Virus record (IMG/VR): IMGVR_UViG_3300017758_000197
Span: 1-20,469 of that record
From: a virus
Length of the DNA: 20,469 nt
Strand: one strand, 5' to 3'
Shown here: piece by piece, positions 5,046-12,261 of the stretch
Layout of the letters: every line of letters starts with the position of its first letter
How positions within the stretch are numbered: position 1 is the stretch's first letter
Translations under genes and position numbers: made by a program
Notes under the pieces: model-generated
Seen by the model: the letters and a program-made list of their open reading frames with translations, nothing else
What the model was told of the DNA's origin: nothing
Database searches by the model: none

Positions 5046-6125
5046 TTAAAAATAGTGTACTAGTCTTGCTATTTGACCTGATTTTTTTGAATGTATAAAG
5101 CCCTCTACTGCTTTTTGTACTCCGCAAAAACCTTTTCTATTGTGCCAACTATCAGTACCACTAGGTGAACGCATATACTCAACAGTTACACCTATAAAGT
5201 CTTTAGCATCTAGCCATTTGTATTTTACTTTATGATGAATGTGATGAAGATACCAATACCTGTATTTAGTTTCCGCCCATTCTTGCGGTTTTTCGTTTGC
5301 CATTAACATAGGTAGCTTGTCCATTTTAGCTCCGTCACCATGTTCAAGCCCTATAAGATTAGATCCATACTTATAATATTTTCTATGTGCTACTGATATG
5401 TCAAAAGTTACATCTTTAGTATTTCTAAACCAAGACTTTAAAGAGTGAGCTAAATGAAAACCACTTTGATAATCGTGATTAGACATTGAATGAACTACAT
5501 CTACAGGAGCAACTTCTCTTAATATCTCAACGCATTTGACATAAAGCTTTAAAGCTACTTCAAAGTGTTGCCACCATTTACCGTCTGCATCTTGTGGTGT
5601 ACCTGCTGTAGTCGTGTTATAAACATTATCAATATGTAAAACATCATTTCCTACGCAAAATAAAACCCTATCAATACTAAACCCCTGAGCTTTGCTAATA
5701 AGTCCTGTAACGCCTTCTAAGACTCTATTGTAAGCAATCTCAGTATTATAGTCTTCTCCTGTTTCTAAAGCAACCCCTAATTTACCAATATGAATATCAG
5801 CAGGGTTTATAACTAATAGATGTTCACCCTTAACTCTTTTAATTGTTGGGTATTTTGGGGAGTAGTTTTCTATTAAACTTTGTATGTCTTCAAGTAGTTC
5901 TGCCTTATCAGTTCCGTATTGTTCTTTAGTAACTATTGAAAAACGTAACTCCCCTGACATACTTTGCCAATGTTTAACGCTTACAATATCTTTTTTATTT
6001 ATTCCCCTATCTTTAAGGTGAATATCTAAAGCAGTATTGCCGTTAATGTTTTGTAAGTCCTTTCCCCTGCTTTCATTGATCAACTCAACTTCTTCAGGGG
6101 AAAGTCTTATTCTTGTTCCTGCCAA
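5046..6125 (-). CDS. Calcineurin-like metallophosphoesterase
   Basis: A 359-residue protein with the full set of calcineurin-like phosphoesterase motifs: D110-I-H112, G159-N-D161, N216-H-D218, H262-G-D264 and H294-H-x-H-H298. These bind two metal ions and hydrolyse phosphomono- or diesters. Residues 1-100 form a separate N-terminal region (RIRLSPEEVELINESRG, then VKHWQ) that may be a small DNA-binding or wing-like domain. The frame opens in TTG at 6125, 3 nt after the upstream stop. No ATG occurs until residue 56, so a TTG start is the best choice. It is the last gene of the late block, after the lysis genes. The substrate (nucleic acid, cyclic nucleotide or other phosphoester) cannot be read from the sequence. 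Phage enzymes of this class are usually linked to DNA processing. Confidence 0.85.
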   Translation of the reverse strand: MAGTRIRLSPEEVELINESRGKDLQNINGNTALDIHLKDRGINKKDIVSVKHWQSMSGELRFSIVTKEQYGTDKAELLEDIQSLIENYSPKYPTIKRVKGEHLLVINPADIHIGKLGVALETGEDYNTEIAYNRVLEGVTGLISKAQGFSIDRVLFCVGNDVLHIDNVYNTTTAGTPQDADGKWWQHFEVALKLYVKCVEILREVAPVDVVHSMSNHDYQSGFHLAHSLKSWFRNTKDVTFDISVAHRKYYKYGSNLIGLEHGDGAKMDKLPMLMANEKPQEWAETKYRYWYLHHIHHKVKYKWLDAKDFIGVTVEYMRSPSGTDSWHNRKGFCGVQKAVEGFIHSKKSGQIARLVHYF

Positions 6126-6128
6126 AAT

Positions 6129-6329
6129 TTACTTTTTAATATCAGCAATTCCTTGACCTAATACAAGTGCTGAAATACTTAGTAATATTCCTTTAACTTC
6201 TTCTGCGTTCAATCCAAATTTTTCGCTTAATACAGTTGTTAAAATTCCAACTACTGTGTACCAAAATTTACGACTACTAAACATATTCATTAAAATTCCG
6301 TTTACGTACTTTTCTAAAAACTTTTTCAT
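6129..6329 (-). CDS. Putative holin-like membrane protein, two helices
   Basis: A 66-residue protein beginning with a basic segment MKKFLEKYVNGI, then two hydrophobic segments: about 22-36 (FWYTVVGILTTVLS) and 47-60 (GILLSISALVLGQG), separated by a charged loop EKFGLNAEEVK and ended by DIKK. This size, hairpin layout and basic termini fit a small class II or class III phage holin or a related lysis accessory. It follows the DUF5675 gene by 2 nt and precedes the phosphoesterase by 3 nt. A holin would make holes in the inner membrane so that the lysis enzyme can act. Other small phage membrane proteins look alike, so the role is inferred from context. Confidence 0.65.
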   Translation of the reverse strand: MKKFLEKYVNGILMNMFSSRKFWYTVVGILTTVLSEKFGLNAEEVKGILLSISALVLGQGIADIKK

Positions 6330-6331
6330 AA

Positions 6332-6871
6332 TTATTTATTTTTGATTATTAAATTAATATTTTCTCCTCCCAAATTTAGTATTTCTTTGATAACTAAGTC
6401 CATAGCTAAACGTGAGTTTTCAACAACGTCTTGTTCACGACCGTTTCCTACTAGAATACAGCCGCTTGTGTCTTTAGCTGTATTACCTCTATGAAATAAT
6501 ATCCAATCCCTATTAGGCACATCCTGAACTAATAAATGCAAGTATTCCCTAGTCGCTGACTCTCTTGGGTATCTTAGTCTTACTTTGTATTGACCTTGAG
6601 GAATACAGCTTATATTTCTTTGATTATCTATCCAAGGGTTTTCTAAGGTATCACAGAAACTCTCACCATTGATAAACAATCTACCAATAGTACTTTCTTT
6701 TGTGAAAGTGTCTCTTATAATTAAAAGATTAACGCCCTTGACCTTTGTAGGCTTTTTTGTAGCCGTTCTGCCCTTTACTTGCGTTTTTGGAGTGTACACC
6801 CTTTCGTTTTCTTTTAACGCTCTTAAAAGCGCTTGTAATAACTTTACGAGCCATCTATTTAGATTTTTCAA
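6332..6871 (-). CDS. DUF5675 family protein, putative lysis enzyme
   Basis: A 179-residue protein. Residues 1-25 are a basic amphipathic helix (NRWLVKLLQALLRALKE). Residues 47-175 match the DUF5675 type: STIGRLFING, FCDTLENPW, ISCIPQGQYKVRLRYPR, ILFHRGNTAKDTSGCILVG. The invariant-looking histidine (FHRGN) and cysteine (SGCI) recall the His-Cys arrangement of L,D-transpeptidase/YkuD-like folds, and the family is common in phages at the lysis position. Peptidoglycan cleavage is thus a reasonable inference but is not shown. The frame starts at TTG 6871; an upstream in-frame TAG removes any ATG, and no later ATG fits. It overlaps the small Cys-rich ORF by 17 nt and is followed by the membrane protein. 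Confidence 0.75.
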   Translation of the reverse strand: MKNLNRWLVKLLQALLRALKENERVYTPKTQVKGRTATKKPTKVKGVNLLIIRDTFTKESTIGRLFINGESFCDTLENPWIDNQRNISCIPQGQYKVRLRYPRESATREYLHLLVQDVPNRDWILFHRGNTAKDTSGCILVGNGREQDVVENSRLAMDLVIKEILNLGGENINLIIKNK

Positions 6872-6953
6872 ATTTACAATTTTTAGAACACCACCCTAAA
6901 CATATTCTTTCTTTAGTCAGAATGTATAATAATTTACATATTAGTCTTTTCAT
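6855..6953 (-). CDS. Possible 32-residue Cys-rich small protein
   Basis: ATG at 6953 to TAG at 6855: MKRLICKLLYILTKERICLG, then WCSKNCKFEKSK. It has an amphipathic or hydrophobic N-terminal helix and four cysteines (C6, C18, C22, C26), which could bind a metal or form disulfides. It overlaps the end of the 53-residue membrane ORF by 20 nt and the DUF5675 start by 17 nt. Together with its two neighbours it fills a gap that would otherwise be empty in a tightly packed genome. It could be a real lysis accessory or a chance ORF. Confidence 0.4.
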   Translation of the reverse strand: MKRLICKLLYILTKERICLGWCSKNCKFEKSK

Positions 6954-7095
6954 ATTTCAGGAATTTATATATAGTAAAACTTATTGCTAGAATTAAAGAA
7001 ACTAGCGTTAGTATTTCGTTACAGTCTGTTATGCTGAACCCTATTGCTGATGCGTTAGCTAACCCTACTTGTAGAGTGTCTTTTGCTTCTGTCAT
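6934..7095 (-). CDS. Small membrane protein, candidate holin
   Basis: ATG at 7095 to TAA at 6934 gives 53 residues. The N-terminal half (MTEAKDTLQVGLANASAIGF) is short and polar to small-residue-rich. Residues 28-46 (EILTLVSLILAISFTIYKF) form one clear transmembrane helix followed by a basic tail LKYEKTNM. An N-out, C-in small protein directly upstream of a lysis-like enzyme resembles a class III holin. An A-rich leader (AAAAAAACAAAACAAA) precedes the ATG. With the two-helix protein at 6129-6329 it could form a holin/antiholin pair. The hydropathy profile makes it more credible than the flanking tiny ORFs. Confidence 0.6.
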   Translation of the reverse strand: MTEAKDTLQVGLANASAIGFSITDCNEILTLVSLILAISFTIYKFLKYEKTNM

Positions 7096-7171
7096 TTTGT
7101 TTTGTTTTTTTATCTAAGTAGGTCTTTAACTTAGTAACATTTTTAGTTTTCGGTTTATAGTGTCTTTTCAT
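7055..7171 (-). CDS. Possible 38-residue basic protein
   Basis: ATG at 7171 shares a base with the stop of the connector-like gene (TAATG) and the frame runs to TAA at 7055. The product is very basic (MKRHYKPKTKNVTKLKTYL, then DKKTKQNDRSKRHSTSRVS) with no hydrophobic core. It overlaps the 53-residue membrane ORF by 41 nt in another frame. Translational coupling argues for it; low complexity and the overlap argue against. A basic virion- or DNA-associated peptide is possible, but no family is known to me. Confidence 0.35.
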   Translation of the reverse strand: MKRHYKPKTKNVTKLKTYLDKKTKQNDRSKRHSTSRVS

Positions 7172-7737
7172 TATGAGTAATCAGAAGCGTTTAAAAAGTC
7201 TCTTAAAGTAAGTTTAGTTCCTTGTCTCATTGGTCTTTCAAGGTTCATACCATTATAGTACGCATTTTGGTCAGGACTTATGTCTGCTCCTGAGTTAGTG
7301 TTGTATTCAGGAAAAAGAGTTATATTATTAGTAATGTACTTAATCATTCGTTCTGTAAAGTATTCAGCATTGTTTCTGACCTCCTCTCTAAGGTGTTGAG
7401 CTTCTTCTGTGCTTAAAGCATTTCCTGTCTCTGATGTCTTAGAATAGATGTTACCGTTTTCTGTTTTAAAGCGTAAGTAAGGAATGCACATGTGAAAAGC
7501 CCAAGAAGGTAAACAGTCGCCAATATACTCATCTACTAAAGTCTTGTATGCTCCTGCTAAAGAACCTGCTGTTATTTCAGCTTCTAGCTTTTGGTACAAG
7601 TCCGTTCCAATCTTTGGTTCTATATAAATACGCTGTGCTTGTAACACATAAGGTAACAAGATTTGAGGATCTACATTTAAGTTTATTGCTGTGCTATCTT
7701 TTAGCTTTGCTTCTGATATAAATAATACGTATGCCAT
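7171..7737 (-). CDS. Head-tail connector-like protein (DUF6712-like)
   Basis: A 188-residue, mostly helical protein: residues 23-60 (NVDPQILLPYVLQAQRIYIEPKIGTDLYQKLE), a middle helix around LVDEYIGDCLPSWAFHMCIPYLRF, an EAQHLREEVRNNAEYFTERMIKYI helix, and a flexible end with QGTKLTLRDFL. The pattern of an early helix with IxPxIGxxLYxxL is typical of small connector or adaptor proteins that dock under the portal, and I recall similar Bacteroidota phage proteins labelled DUF6712. The gene starts 2 nt after the portal stop, which fits. The connector role is inferred, not proven by a catalytic motif. Confidence 0.6.
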   Translation of the reverse strand: MAYVLFISEAKLKDSTAINLNVDPQILLPYVLQAQRIYIEPKIGTDLYQKLEAEITAGSLAGAYKTLVDEYIGDCLPSWAFHMCIPYLRFKTENGNIYSKTSETGNALSTEEAQHLREEVRNNAEYFTERMIKYITNNITLFPEYNTNSGADISPDQNAYYNGMNLERPMRQGTKLTLRDFLNASDYS

Positions 7738-7739
7738 AA

Positions 7740-9779
7740 TTATCTTGGTTCTAAAAATCCGTTATTTTTCATTCTCTTTGGTGGTCTTGCTACTAGCTTG
7801 TCGTTTCTTTCGGCAGTAAACCCTTCAGATAAAGCTTTAGTATAAGAAATTGCTTCACTTGGCTTGATATTACTCTTTGCACCTCTTAAAGATGTTTTAT
7901 AAATTTGTCTCAACCAAAAATGATGGCAGTTTCCACCGCCTTTGTACAAAAATATATTGTAAGTATCTGCACCACGAGGTCCCCAACCCGGGTTAACAGC
8001 TCTTGAACCCATTTGAATTATGTCCTCTTTTCTGTAAACTTTTTTCGCTGACATCATGATTCTGCAAAAATCTCTTGTACTTCCTTCTTGACTTAAGAAG
8101 TTGTCTTTAGTGTAAACATATCTAACTTTATAAAACTCATTGTCTGATTTATTAGTACCGTCTTGACTACTTCTTGCGTTAGGTCGAGCTGTTCCTGTTG
8201 ACGCTAATTCTGTTTTGTCATTAGCTATATTGTTAAGCTCATTTTCAAAGTCAAAGTCTTGATGTTCACCATCTACTATTTCTTCTTCTATCAATTCCCA
8301 ATCCTCTGAAATATCTTCTCCAAAATCTGCAATAAAACTTTCTAATTCAGTAAAGTCATTATCTGATTTTTTACAATCACATTTCTTTAAGTCAGTAGCT
8401 TCAGAATGGTCTTTACAAGCCATGTAGACTGTTTGCCCTTCTAAGTCGTGTTCGTGGTACCCTTCACAACCTACTACCTTAGCGTGTTCTTCAGCTTCTT
8501 CAATTGTAGTATATACAGGTTGTCCATCTATCATTCCTGCCTTAGATAGCTTAACGTCTTGCTCTACTGTATCTTCATCTCCTAAAGGTTCAAGCCCTAA
8601 GTCAGCTCTTATCTCGTCAATAGTCATAACTTCTCTTATAGTCTTAGAGTCAAACTGTACTGTAATAGGTTTAAGCTGTACAAACTCAACAGGCAAGTCC
8701 ATATTATTTACTGAGAATATAGTTTGTAAAGTATTTAAGATATTCAATTGGAAACCTTTTACTACTGTATTTTGATAGAAATTAGCTGCATTTATAAGTT
8801 CGTCAGCATTACTAGAAAAGCCGTTAGCAGTATCAATACCCATCAAAGTCTTAGATGTAATTCTATGAGCAGCACAAATATTAGAAACTAAAAGCTCTTG
8901 TAAAGCTAAGTATTGTTTGTCTGCATCAGAAACGCTTATAGGAGTTATTTCAGGAACTCTAGTCTTATCATCTGAAAAAGTCAATACAAACTTACCTGAG
9001 TTAGAAGCCCCTGTAAATTTATCTACTAAACTTTGTTCTATTTGCCTTCTTTCTTCTTGAGTTGGTATTCCGTTAGCAAAGCTTACAAAGTAAGAACCTG
9101 CAAATCCATTCTCTATATTATTTAAGTGAAACTCAGCAACCTTTTGATCTACTAAAGCCCAATTGCAACCTGCTATATAATCAGGTGTATGATAGATGTC
9201 CATATTAGGACTGTAAGCACCTGAATAAATTAACTGACTTCCTGAAGTTCTATCGTTCACATTAAAAGCAGCAATAGGGTATGGTTTATTTGTCCTAGTG
9301 TTCCCCCAATCAGCACTTATAAAGAAAGTGTCGACCTTCCCCATCTCATTAGGTCTCCCTGCTCTTACACGCTCTACAGGTACGTGATACACTTCTGCTA
9401 TTTCTGTTCTATCTCTATTCCAAACAACGTGAATAGCGTAAGCTCCCTGAAGCTTAAAATCAAAAGCAACTTTTTTTATTACTTGGTGTAAACTTTCATT
9501 TGAATTTGCGTGTCTTAGAAATTTCTTAAGTTTAACATAAGTTTCTAAATTTATTGCGTCTTCTTCTTGAGCTATTAAGTCCGTTCCTGCAATCATCTCA
9601 GCAGTCTGATTAACGATTGCAGCGTGAGTACTAGAATTGTAATATAAGTCAATTAAGAACTGTGGGTAAAGGTTTTTCCAATCTTCCGTTCCGTATTCTA
9701 TATAGTCACGACCTCTAACTTCTTGTACTATTGGTGCAGTTGAAGTTTCTAAATTTATGGTTAAAAGTGTGTCTTTCAT
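7740..9779 (-). CDS. Phage portal protein with Cys/His-rich C-terminal extension
   Basis: A 679-residue protein from the ATG at 9779, which overlaps the previous stop (ATGA); a TTG seven codons earlier is unlikely. Residues about 25-400 have the portal layout: LYPQFLIDLYYNSSTHAAIV near the start, a long helix-strand body, QYLALQELLVSNICAAHRI near 290, and SSNADELINAANFYQNTVVK near 325. Portals form the dodecameric DNA entry ring and head vertex. Beyond about 420 the chain adds a segment with GCEGYHEH and ACKDH (C438, H442, H444, C455, H458, then C467 and C469), an acidic low-complexity stretch (480-520), and a compact domain at 570-630 with VNPGWGPRGA, LYKGG and NCHHFWLR. These extra modules may bind zinc and assist assembly. 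Portal core is firm; the C-terminal function is unknown. Confidence 0.85.
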   Translation of the reverse strand: MKDTLLTINLETSTAPIVQEVRGRDYIEYGTEDWKNLYPQFLIDLYYNSSTHAAIVNQTAEMIAGTDLIAQEEDAINLETYVKLKKFLRHANSNESLHQVIKKVAFDFKLQGAYAIHVVWNRDRTEIAEVYHVPVERVRAGRPNEMGKVDTFFISADWGNTRTNKPYPIAAFNVNDRTSGSQLIYSGAYSPNMDIYHTPDYIAGCNWALVDQKVAEFHLNNIENGFAGSYFVSFANGIPTQEERRQIEQSLVDKFTGASNSGKFVLTFSDDKTRVPEITPISVSDADKQYLALQELLVSNICAAHRITSKTLMGIDTANGFSSNADELINAANFYQNTVVKGFQLNILNTLQTIFSVNNMDLPVEFVQLKPITVQFDSKTIREVMTIDEIRADLGLEPLGDEDTVEQDVKLSKAGMIDGQPVYTTIEEAEEHAKVVGCEGYHEHDLEGQTVYMACKDHSEATDLKKCDCKKSDNDFTELESFIADFGEDISEDWELIEEEIVDGEHQDFDFENELNNIANDKTELASTGTARPNARSSQDGTNKSDNEFYKVRYVYTKDNFLSQEGSTRDFCRIMMSAKKVYRKEDIIQMGSRAVNPGWGPRGADTYNIFLYKGGGNCHHFWLRQIYKTSLRGAKSNIKPSEAISYTKALSEGFTAERNDKLVARPPKRMKNNGFLEPR

Positions 9780-10009
9780 AGTTCTTCTTTTGTTATCCAA
9801 TTATTATTTATATTTTCTACAATTTCAAATAGCTCTGAATTTGTATAAATAGTTTTGCCTTCTAAAAAAGAAGGAGTATCACCCTCAAAGGAAACAACAA
9901 ACTCTGACTTATCCAAATTAGGTCTAGCAGTATCTTCTGAAGTTGTTAGTAATAAGCTAAAATTCATATTAGCTAATTCTGATTTTGTTATTATTGTATA
10001 TTTTCTCAT
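9776..10009 (-). CDS. Hypothetical small virion-region protein
   Basis: A 77-residue protein beginning MRKYTIITKSELANMNFSLL. Short beta strands (SEFVVSFEGDTP) and an acidic C-terminal helix SELFEIVENINNNW are suggested. No signal, membrane helix or known motif is visible. It starts 1 nt after the LamG protein stop and its own stop overlaps the portal ATG, so it is translated with the virion genes. Its relation to portal or head assembly is unknown. The size fits the many small accessory proteins of this head module. Confidence 0.7.
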   Translation of the reverse strand: MRKYTIITKSELANMNFSLLLTTSEDTARPNLDKSEFVVSFEGDTPSFLEGKTIYTNSELFEIVENINNNWITKEEL

Positions 10010-10010
10010 A

Positions 10011-10718
10011 TTATGGAGTGTCTGTTGTCCAAGCAGGACTATTAACTAAAGTTCCATTGTTTCCATTACCTGAACTGTCTTGAGCTTGTGTTCCTGTACC
10101 ATCATTAAATTTCCAATACCCTACTAAACCTGACATTCCTGTTAAATTAAGAGGTTGCATGTTAGACTGAAACACCTTACTTATATCAATTATATTATTA
10201 AAGAAAGCAAAGTTACTTATATATCCTTTGTAAAATGACGCATCAGCTGTATTTTGACCTATATCAAATGCAGTAGGAGCATCTGTCCAAGTTCCTAAAG
10301 TTTGTGCGATAGTCTGCTTTAAAACACCATCTAAATATATTTTAAGTTCATTATCATCTTGACTCCATGTGCATAGTATATGATGCCAATTACCGTCATT
10401 CTCTATTGCATCTGTGAATAGTGCAGTATTTACAGTTCCACCTGCTTTATAAGCAAAACGCATCTCATTATTACCTGCGTGGTAAAATAATTGCATAAAA
10501 TTATTACTATCATATATTGCCTTAAAAAGGAAACCTGTTGTACTCATAGTTGATACTTTAGTCCAAACTGATATACTTCCAACTTCAGGATTGACAGCAG
10601 CTGCTGCTGCATCATTAGTAACAAACTCTGTTCCTGTTATTTGAATAGAAAAATTGTTCGGACTAATAGTAGCAGCAGTATTACTTGCTAAAGATTGACC
10701 TAATTTAAGTCCTAACAT
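10011..10718 (-). CDS. LamG/concanavalin-like lectin-fold virion protein
   Basis: A 235-residue protein. Residues about 35-190 form a LamG (Laminin_G_3, concanavalin A-like) beta sandwich: GSISVWTKVS at 47-56, NWHHILCTWS at 110-119, LKIYLDGVLKQ at 125-135, FDIGQN at 151-156, YISNFAFFN at 166-174. The C-terminal 198-229 (GLVGYWKFNDGTGTQAQDSSG and NGNNGTLVNSP) resembles the opening strands of a second LamG domain that is cut short. Such domains bind glycans or proteins, so this is a good candidate for a decoration or adhesion protein on the head. The ATG shares a base with the upstream stop (TAATG). It lies between the tail tube and the portal genes. Confidence 0.8.
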   Translation of the reverse strand: MLGLKLGQSLASNTAATISPNNFSIQITGTEFVTNDAAAAAVNPEVGSISVWTKVSTMSTTGFLFKAIYDSNNFMQLFYHAGNNEMRFAYKAGGTVNTALFTDAIENDGNWHHILCTWSQDDNELKIYLDGVLKQTIAQTLGTWTDAPTAFDIGQNTADASFYKGYISNFAFFNNIIDISKVFQSNMQPLNLTGMSGLVGYWKFNDGTGTQAQDSSGNGNNGTLVNSPAWTTDTP

Positions 10719-11002
10719 TATAAAACTTGTTCATAGTAACATAAAGCAATCCCACTTGTTAAAGTTATTGCTGTGACGTTAAGCAGAATACTTGTACCGG
10801 CAGGTAGTGTTGTTTCAAGATTTGCTATAGCACTTCCTGTTGCTGTTGTTGCATTTGCTGCTTCAAGATTTGAAACTACTGAAGTTACAGGAAAGTAAAC
10901 TGCATAATAGTCTTTCCCTGTCATTGCTGTAGTTGTAATAACATCACATCTATTTTTGCCTAATTGCTCAGTTAATAATTGTTGTACGTTTTCTATTGCC
11001 AT
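10718..11002 (-). CDS. Small putative virion protein, head decoration-like
   Basis: A 94-residue protein, Ala/Thr-rich (ANATTATGSAIANLETTLPAG at 49-69), with a central beta-rich stretch and a final strand IALCYYEQVL. The pattern VVSNLEAANATTATGSAIANLETTLPAGTSILLNV, seen here in two parts (VVSNLEAANATTATG and TSILLNVTAI), is one I associate with small decoration-like proteins in Bacteroidota phages. No enzymatic motif is visible. Eight A residues directly precede the ATG, as in the capsid gene, hinting at strong translation. The role is inferred from composition and position. Confidence 0.6.
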   Translation of the reverse strand: MAIENVQQLLTEQLGKNRCDVITTTAMTGKDYYAVYFPVTSVVSNLEAANATTATGSAIANLETTLPAGTSILLNVTAITLTSGIALCYYEQVL

Positions 11003-11013
11003 TTTTTTTTATT

Positions 11014-11499
11014 TTATTGTCCGTAATATATATAGTTTGTTTCTGTTGGTGCTTCTCTTTGTGTGTATTGAACTTGCTGCGTTCCGTCTTTTTCTGATAA
11101 GTTCATCTTGCCTTTAGTAACTAATCCCTGAACTACTCCTTTAGTGTCAGCAGCAGGACTTAAAACATCATTTTCAGTTGCAGGTGCGTTACCTAAAGAA
11201 ACTGTTACTGTTCCGATCCAACTAACTTCATAAATCTCATACTTATAATATCCGGCAGGAAATATTTTTGTTTCTCCTGTATAAATATTTTGACTTGTAG
11301 CGTCGTAGTTAATACTAATTTTAGTAAACCTATCTTTAATTGTTTCAGTAACGCCATAAGAGTAATAAACAGACTTATCTAAGTCGTTTGTAAATTTAAC
11401 TAAGTGCCTTATCTGAGTAGAAGCAACAGAAGTATTTATACGATTGTCCTCAGTTTGCACAAATATATTAAAGCCTGTTTCTGTTATTGCTTGTATCAT
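11014..11499 (-). CDS. Beta-rich putative structural protein
   Basis: A 161-residue protein from ATG at 11499. A GTG at 11574 would extend the frame by 25 residues but lies inside the terminator hairpin after the tail tube gene, so it is rejected. The protein is strand-rich: GFNIFVQTEDNRINTS, LVKFTNDLDKSVYYSYGV, FPAGYYKYEIYEVSW, then an extended, Gln/Tyr/Thr-rich end (QQVQYTQREAPTETNYIYYGQ). This suits a neck, stopper or head-associated beta protein. I do not recognise a named family. It is the first gene after the terminator, so may be made in smaller amounts than the capsid and tube. Confidence 0.65.
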   Translation of the reverse strand: MIQAITETGFNIFVQTEDNRINTSVASTQIRHLVKFTNDLDKSVYYSYGVTETIKDRFTKISINYDATSQNIYTGETKIFPAGYYKYEIYEVSWIGTVTVSLGNAPATENDVLSPAADTKGVVQGLVTKGKMNLSEKDGTQQVQYTQREAPTETNYIYYGQ

Positions 11500-11549
11500 A
11501 GTTAGTTTGTCTGTTATATAATAGAAATACTTTAAATTTATTTGCTTTA

Positions 11550-11577
11550 AAAAGAAAAAGGAGTGCCTTAGCACCCC
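11550..11577 (-). terminator. Intrinsic terminator after tail tube gene
   Basis: On the minus strand GGGGTGC (11577-11571), loop TAAG, GCACTCC (11566-11560), then TTTTTCTTTT (11559-11550). The 7-bp stem has one GU wobble and a good U-tract. It starts 34 nt after the 11611 stop codon and should reduce transcription into the genes from 11499 downward, so capsid and tube can be expressed above portal and accessory genes. Confidence 0.8.
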
Positions 11578-11610
11578 TCAATCAAGAATATATAAGAAAA
11601 CTAATTAAGA

Positions 11611-12195
11611 TTAAGCTCCTACTGTTGGGAAAGTTCCTGCTTCATTAATAAAGCCACTTTGATCCCAAGGTGTTGTTGTGTAATCTTCTAAGAAAGCAAA
11701 AGGCAATGCTTCAAGTCCATCAAATGTAAGAGTGTAACCATTACGGTCACCAAATGCAGCACCACTATCCATAGTACCTGCATTAAGTTCTAATCCGTTA
11801 GCCATTCCTATCGCAATGAATACATCGTGTCCGTTAGCTAGTTGTTGGTTTAATTGTGCAAAAATTCTTACTTTAGATTTTCCTAACAATTTAATTTCGT
11901 TTTGGTCTTCTTTAGTAAGTTTGTTAAGCATAATATTTACAGTTGGAGTGTAAAAAATAGTTCCGTTCTCTCTACTACCTGTAATACTATCTGAAACTGA
12001 AGCTACACCAAGTGGCATAACATACTCAAATATAGTACTTCCATTCCAATCAATTGCATCAATTTCTAATTTGTGTGTTGCGTCATAAGTATAAGATACA
12101 TCTTCATCAAATACAGAAAAGAATATTTTTTTTACTCCTCCTGAAATTCTATTACAGTCGAGCCCCCTACCTTTTGTTAGTGCTGTACAAGCCAT
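11611..12195 (-). CDS. Putative major tail tube protein
   Basis: A 194-residue protein. It has a conserved-looking N-terminus (MACTALTKGRGLDCNRISGG) and beta-rich body: KKIFFSVFDED, FEYVMPLGVASVSDSITGSR, GTIFYTPTVNIMLN, then KVRIFAQLNQQ, IAIGMANGLELNAG, GYTLTFDGLEALP, and a Thr/Pro tail. The length, strand content and place next to the capsid gene suit a tail tube protein of a siphovirus or myovirus, which polymerises as hexameric rings. The terminator that follows, and an A-rich leader, suggest high-level expression. The alternative is another abundant virion protein such as a capsid vertex protein. The family was judged by pattern, not by a distinctive motif. Confidence 0.55.
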   Translation of the reverse strand: MACTALTKGRGLDCNRISGGVKKIFFSVFDEDVSYTYDATHKLEIDAIDWNGSTIFEYVMPLGVASVSDSITGSRENGTIFYTPTVNIMLNKLTKEDQNEIKLLGKSKVRIFAQLNQQLANGHDVFIAIGMANGLELNAGTMDSGAAFGDRNGYTLTFDGLEALPFAFLEDYTTTPWDQSGFINEAGTFPTVGA

Positions 12196-12218
12196 TGTTT
12201 TGTTTTTTTTTAGGTTAA

Positions 12219-12246
12219 GGGAGGAAGGGTTTTACCCCCTCCTTCC
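12219..12246 (-). promoter_or_regulatory. GC-rich mRNA hairpin after capsid gene
   Basis: On the minus strand GGAAGGAGGGG (12246-12236) pairs with CCCTTCCTCCC (12229-12219) around a GTAAAA-type loop, giving 11 positions with one A.C mismatch and one GU. No T-tract follows; the next bases are A-rich and lead into the tail tube ATG at 12195. This suggests an mRNA processing or 3'-end stabilising hairpin rather than a terminator. It is one of the few GC-rich structures in an AT-rich window. Confidence 0.6.
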
Positions 12247-12261
12247 GTATTATTTATTTTA

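Noticed and set aside
9780-9800. TTG start at 9800 for the portal
   Set aside because: The ATG at 9779 forms an ATGA overlap with the upstream stop, typical of this genome.
10207-10214. Another TAnnTTTG-like match inside the LamG gene
   Set aside because: It lies within coding sequence without a -33 element; such matches are expected by chance in AT-rich DNA.
11500-11574. GTG start at 11574 for the 11014 gene
   Set aside because: The extension overlaps the terminator hairpin and U-tract at 11550-11577 and yields an unlikely N-terminus; the ATG at 11499 is better.
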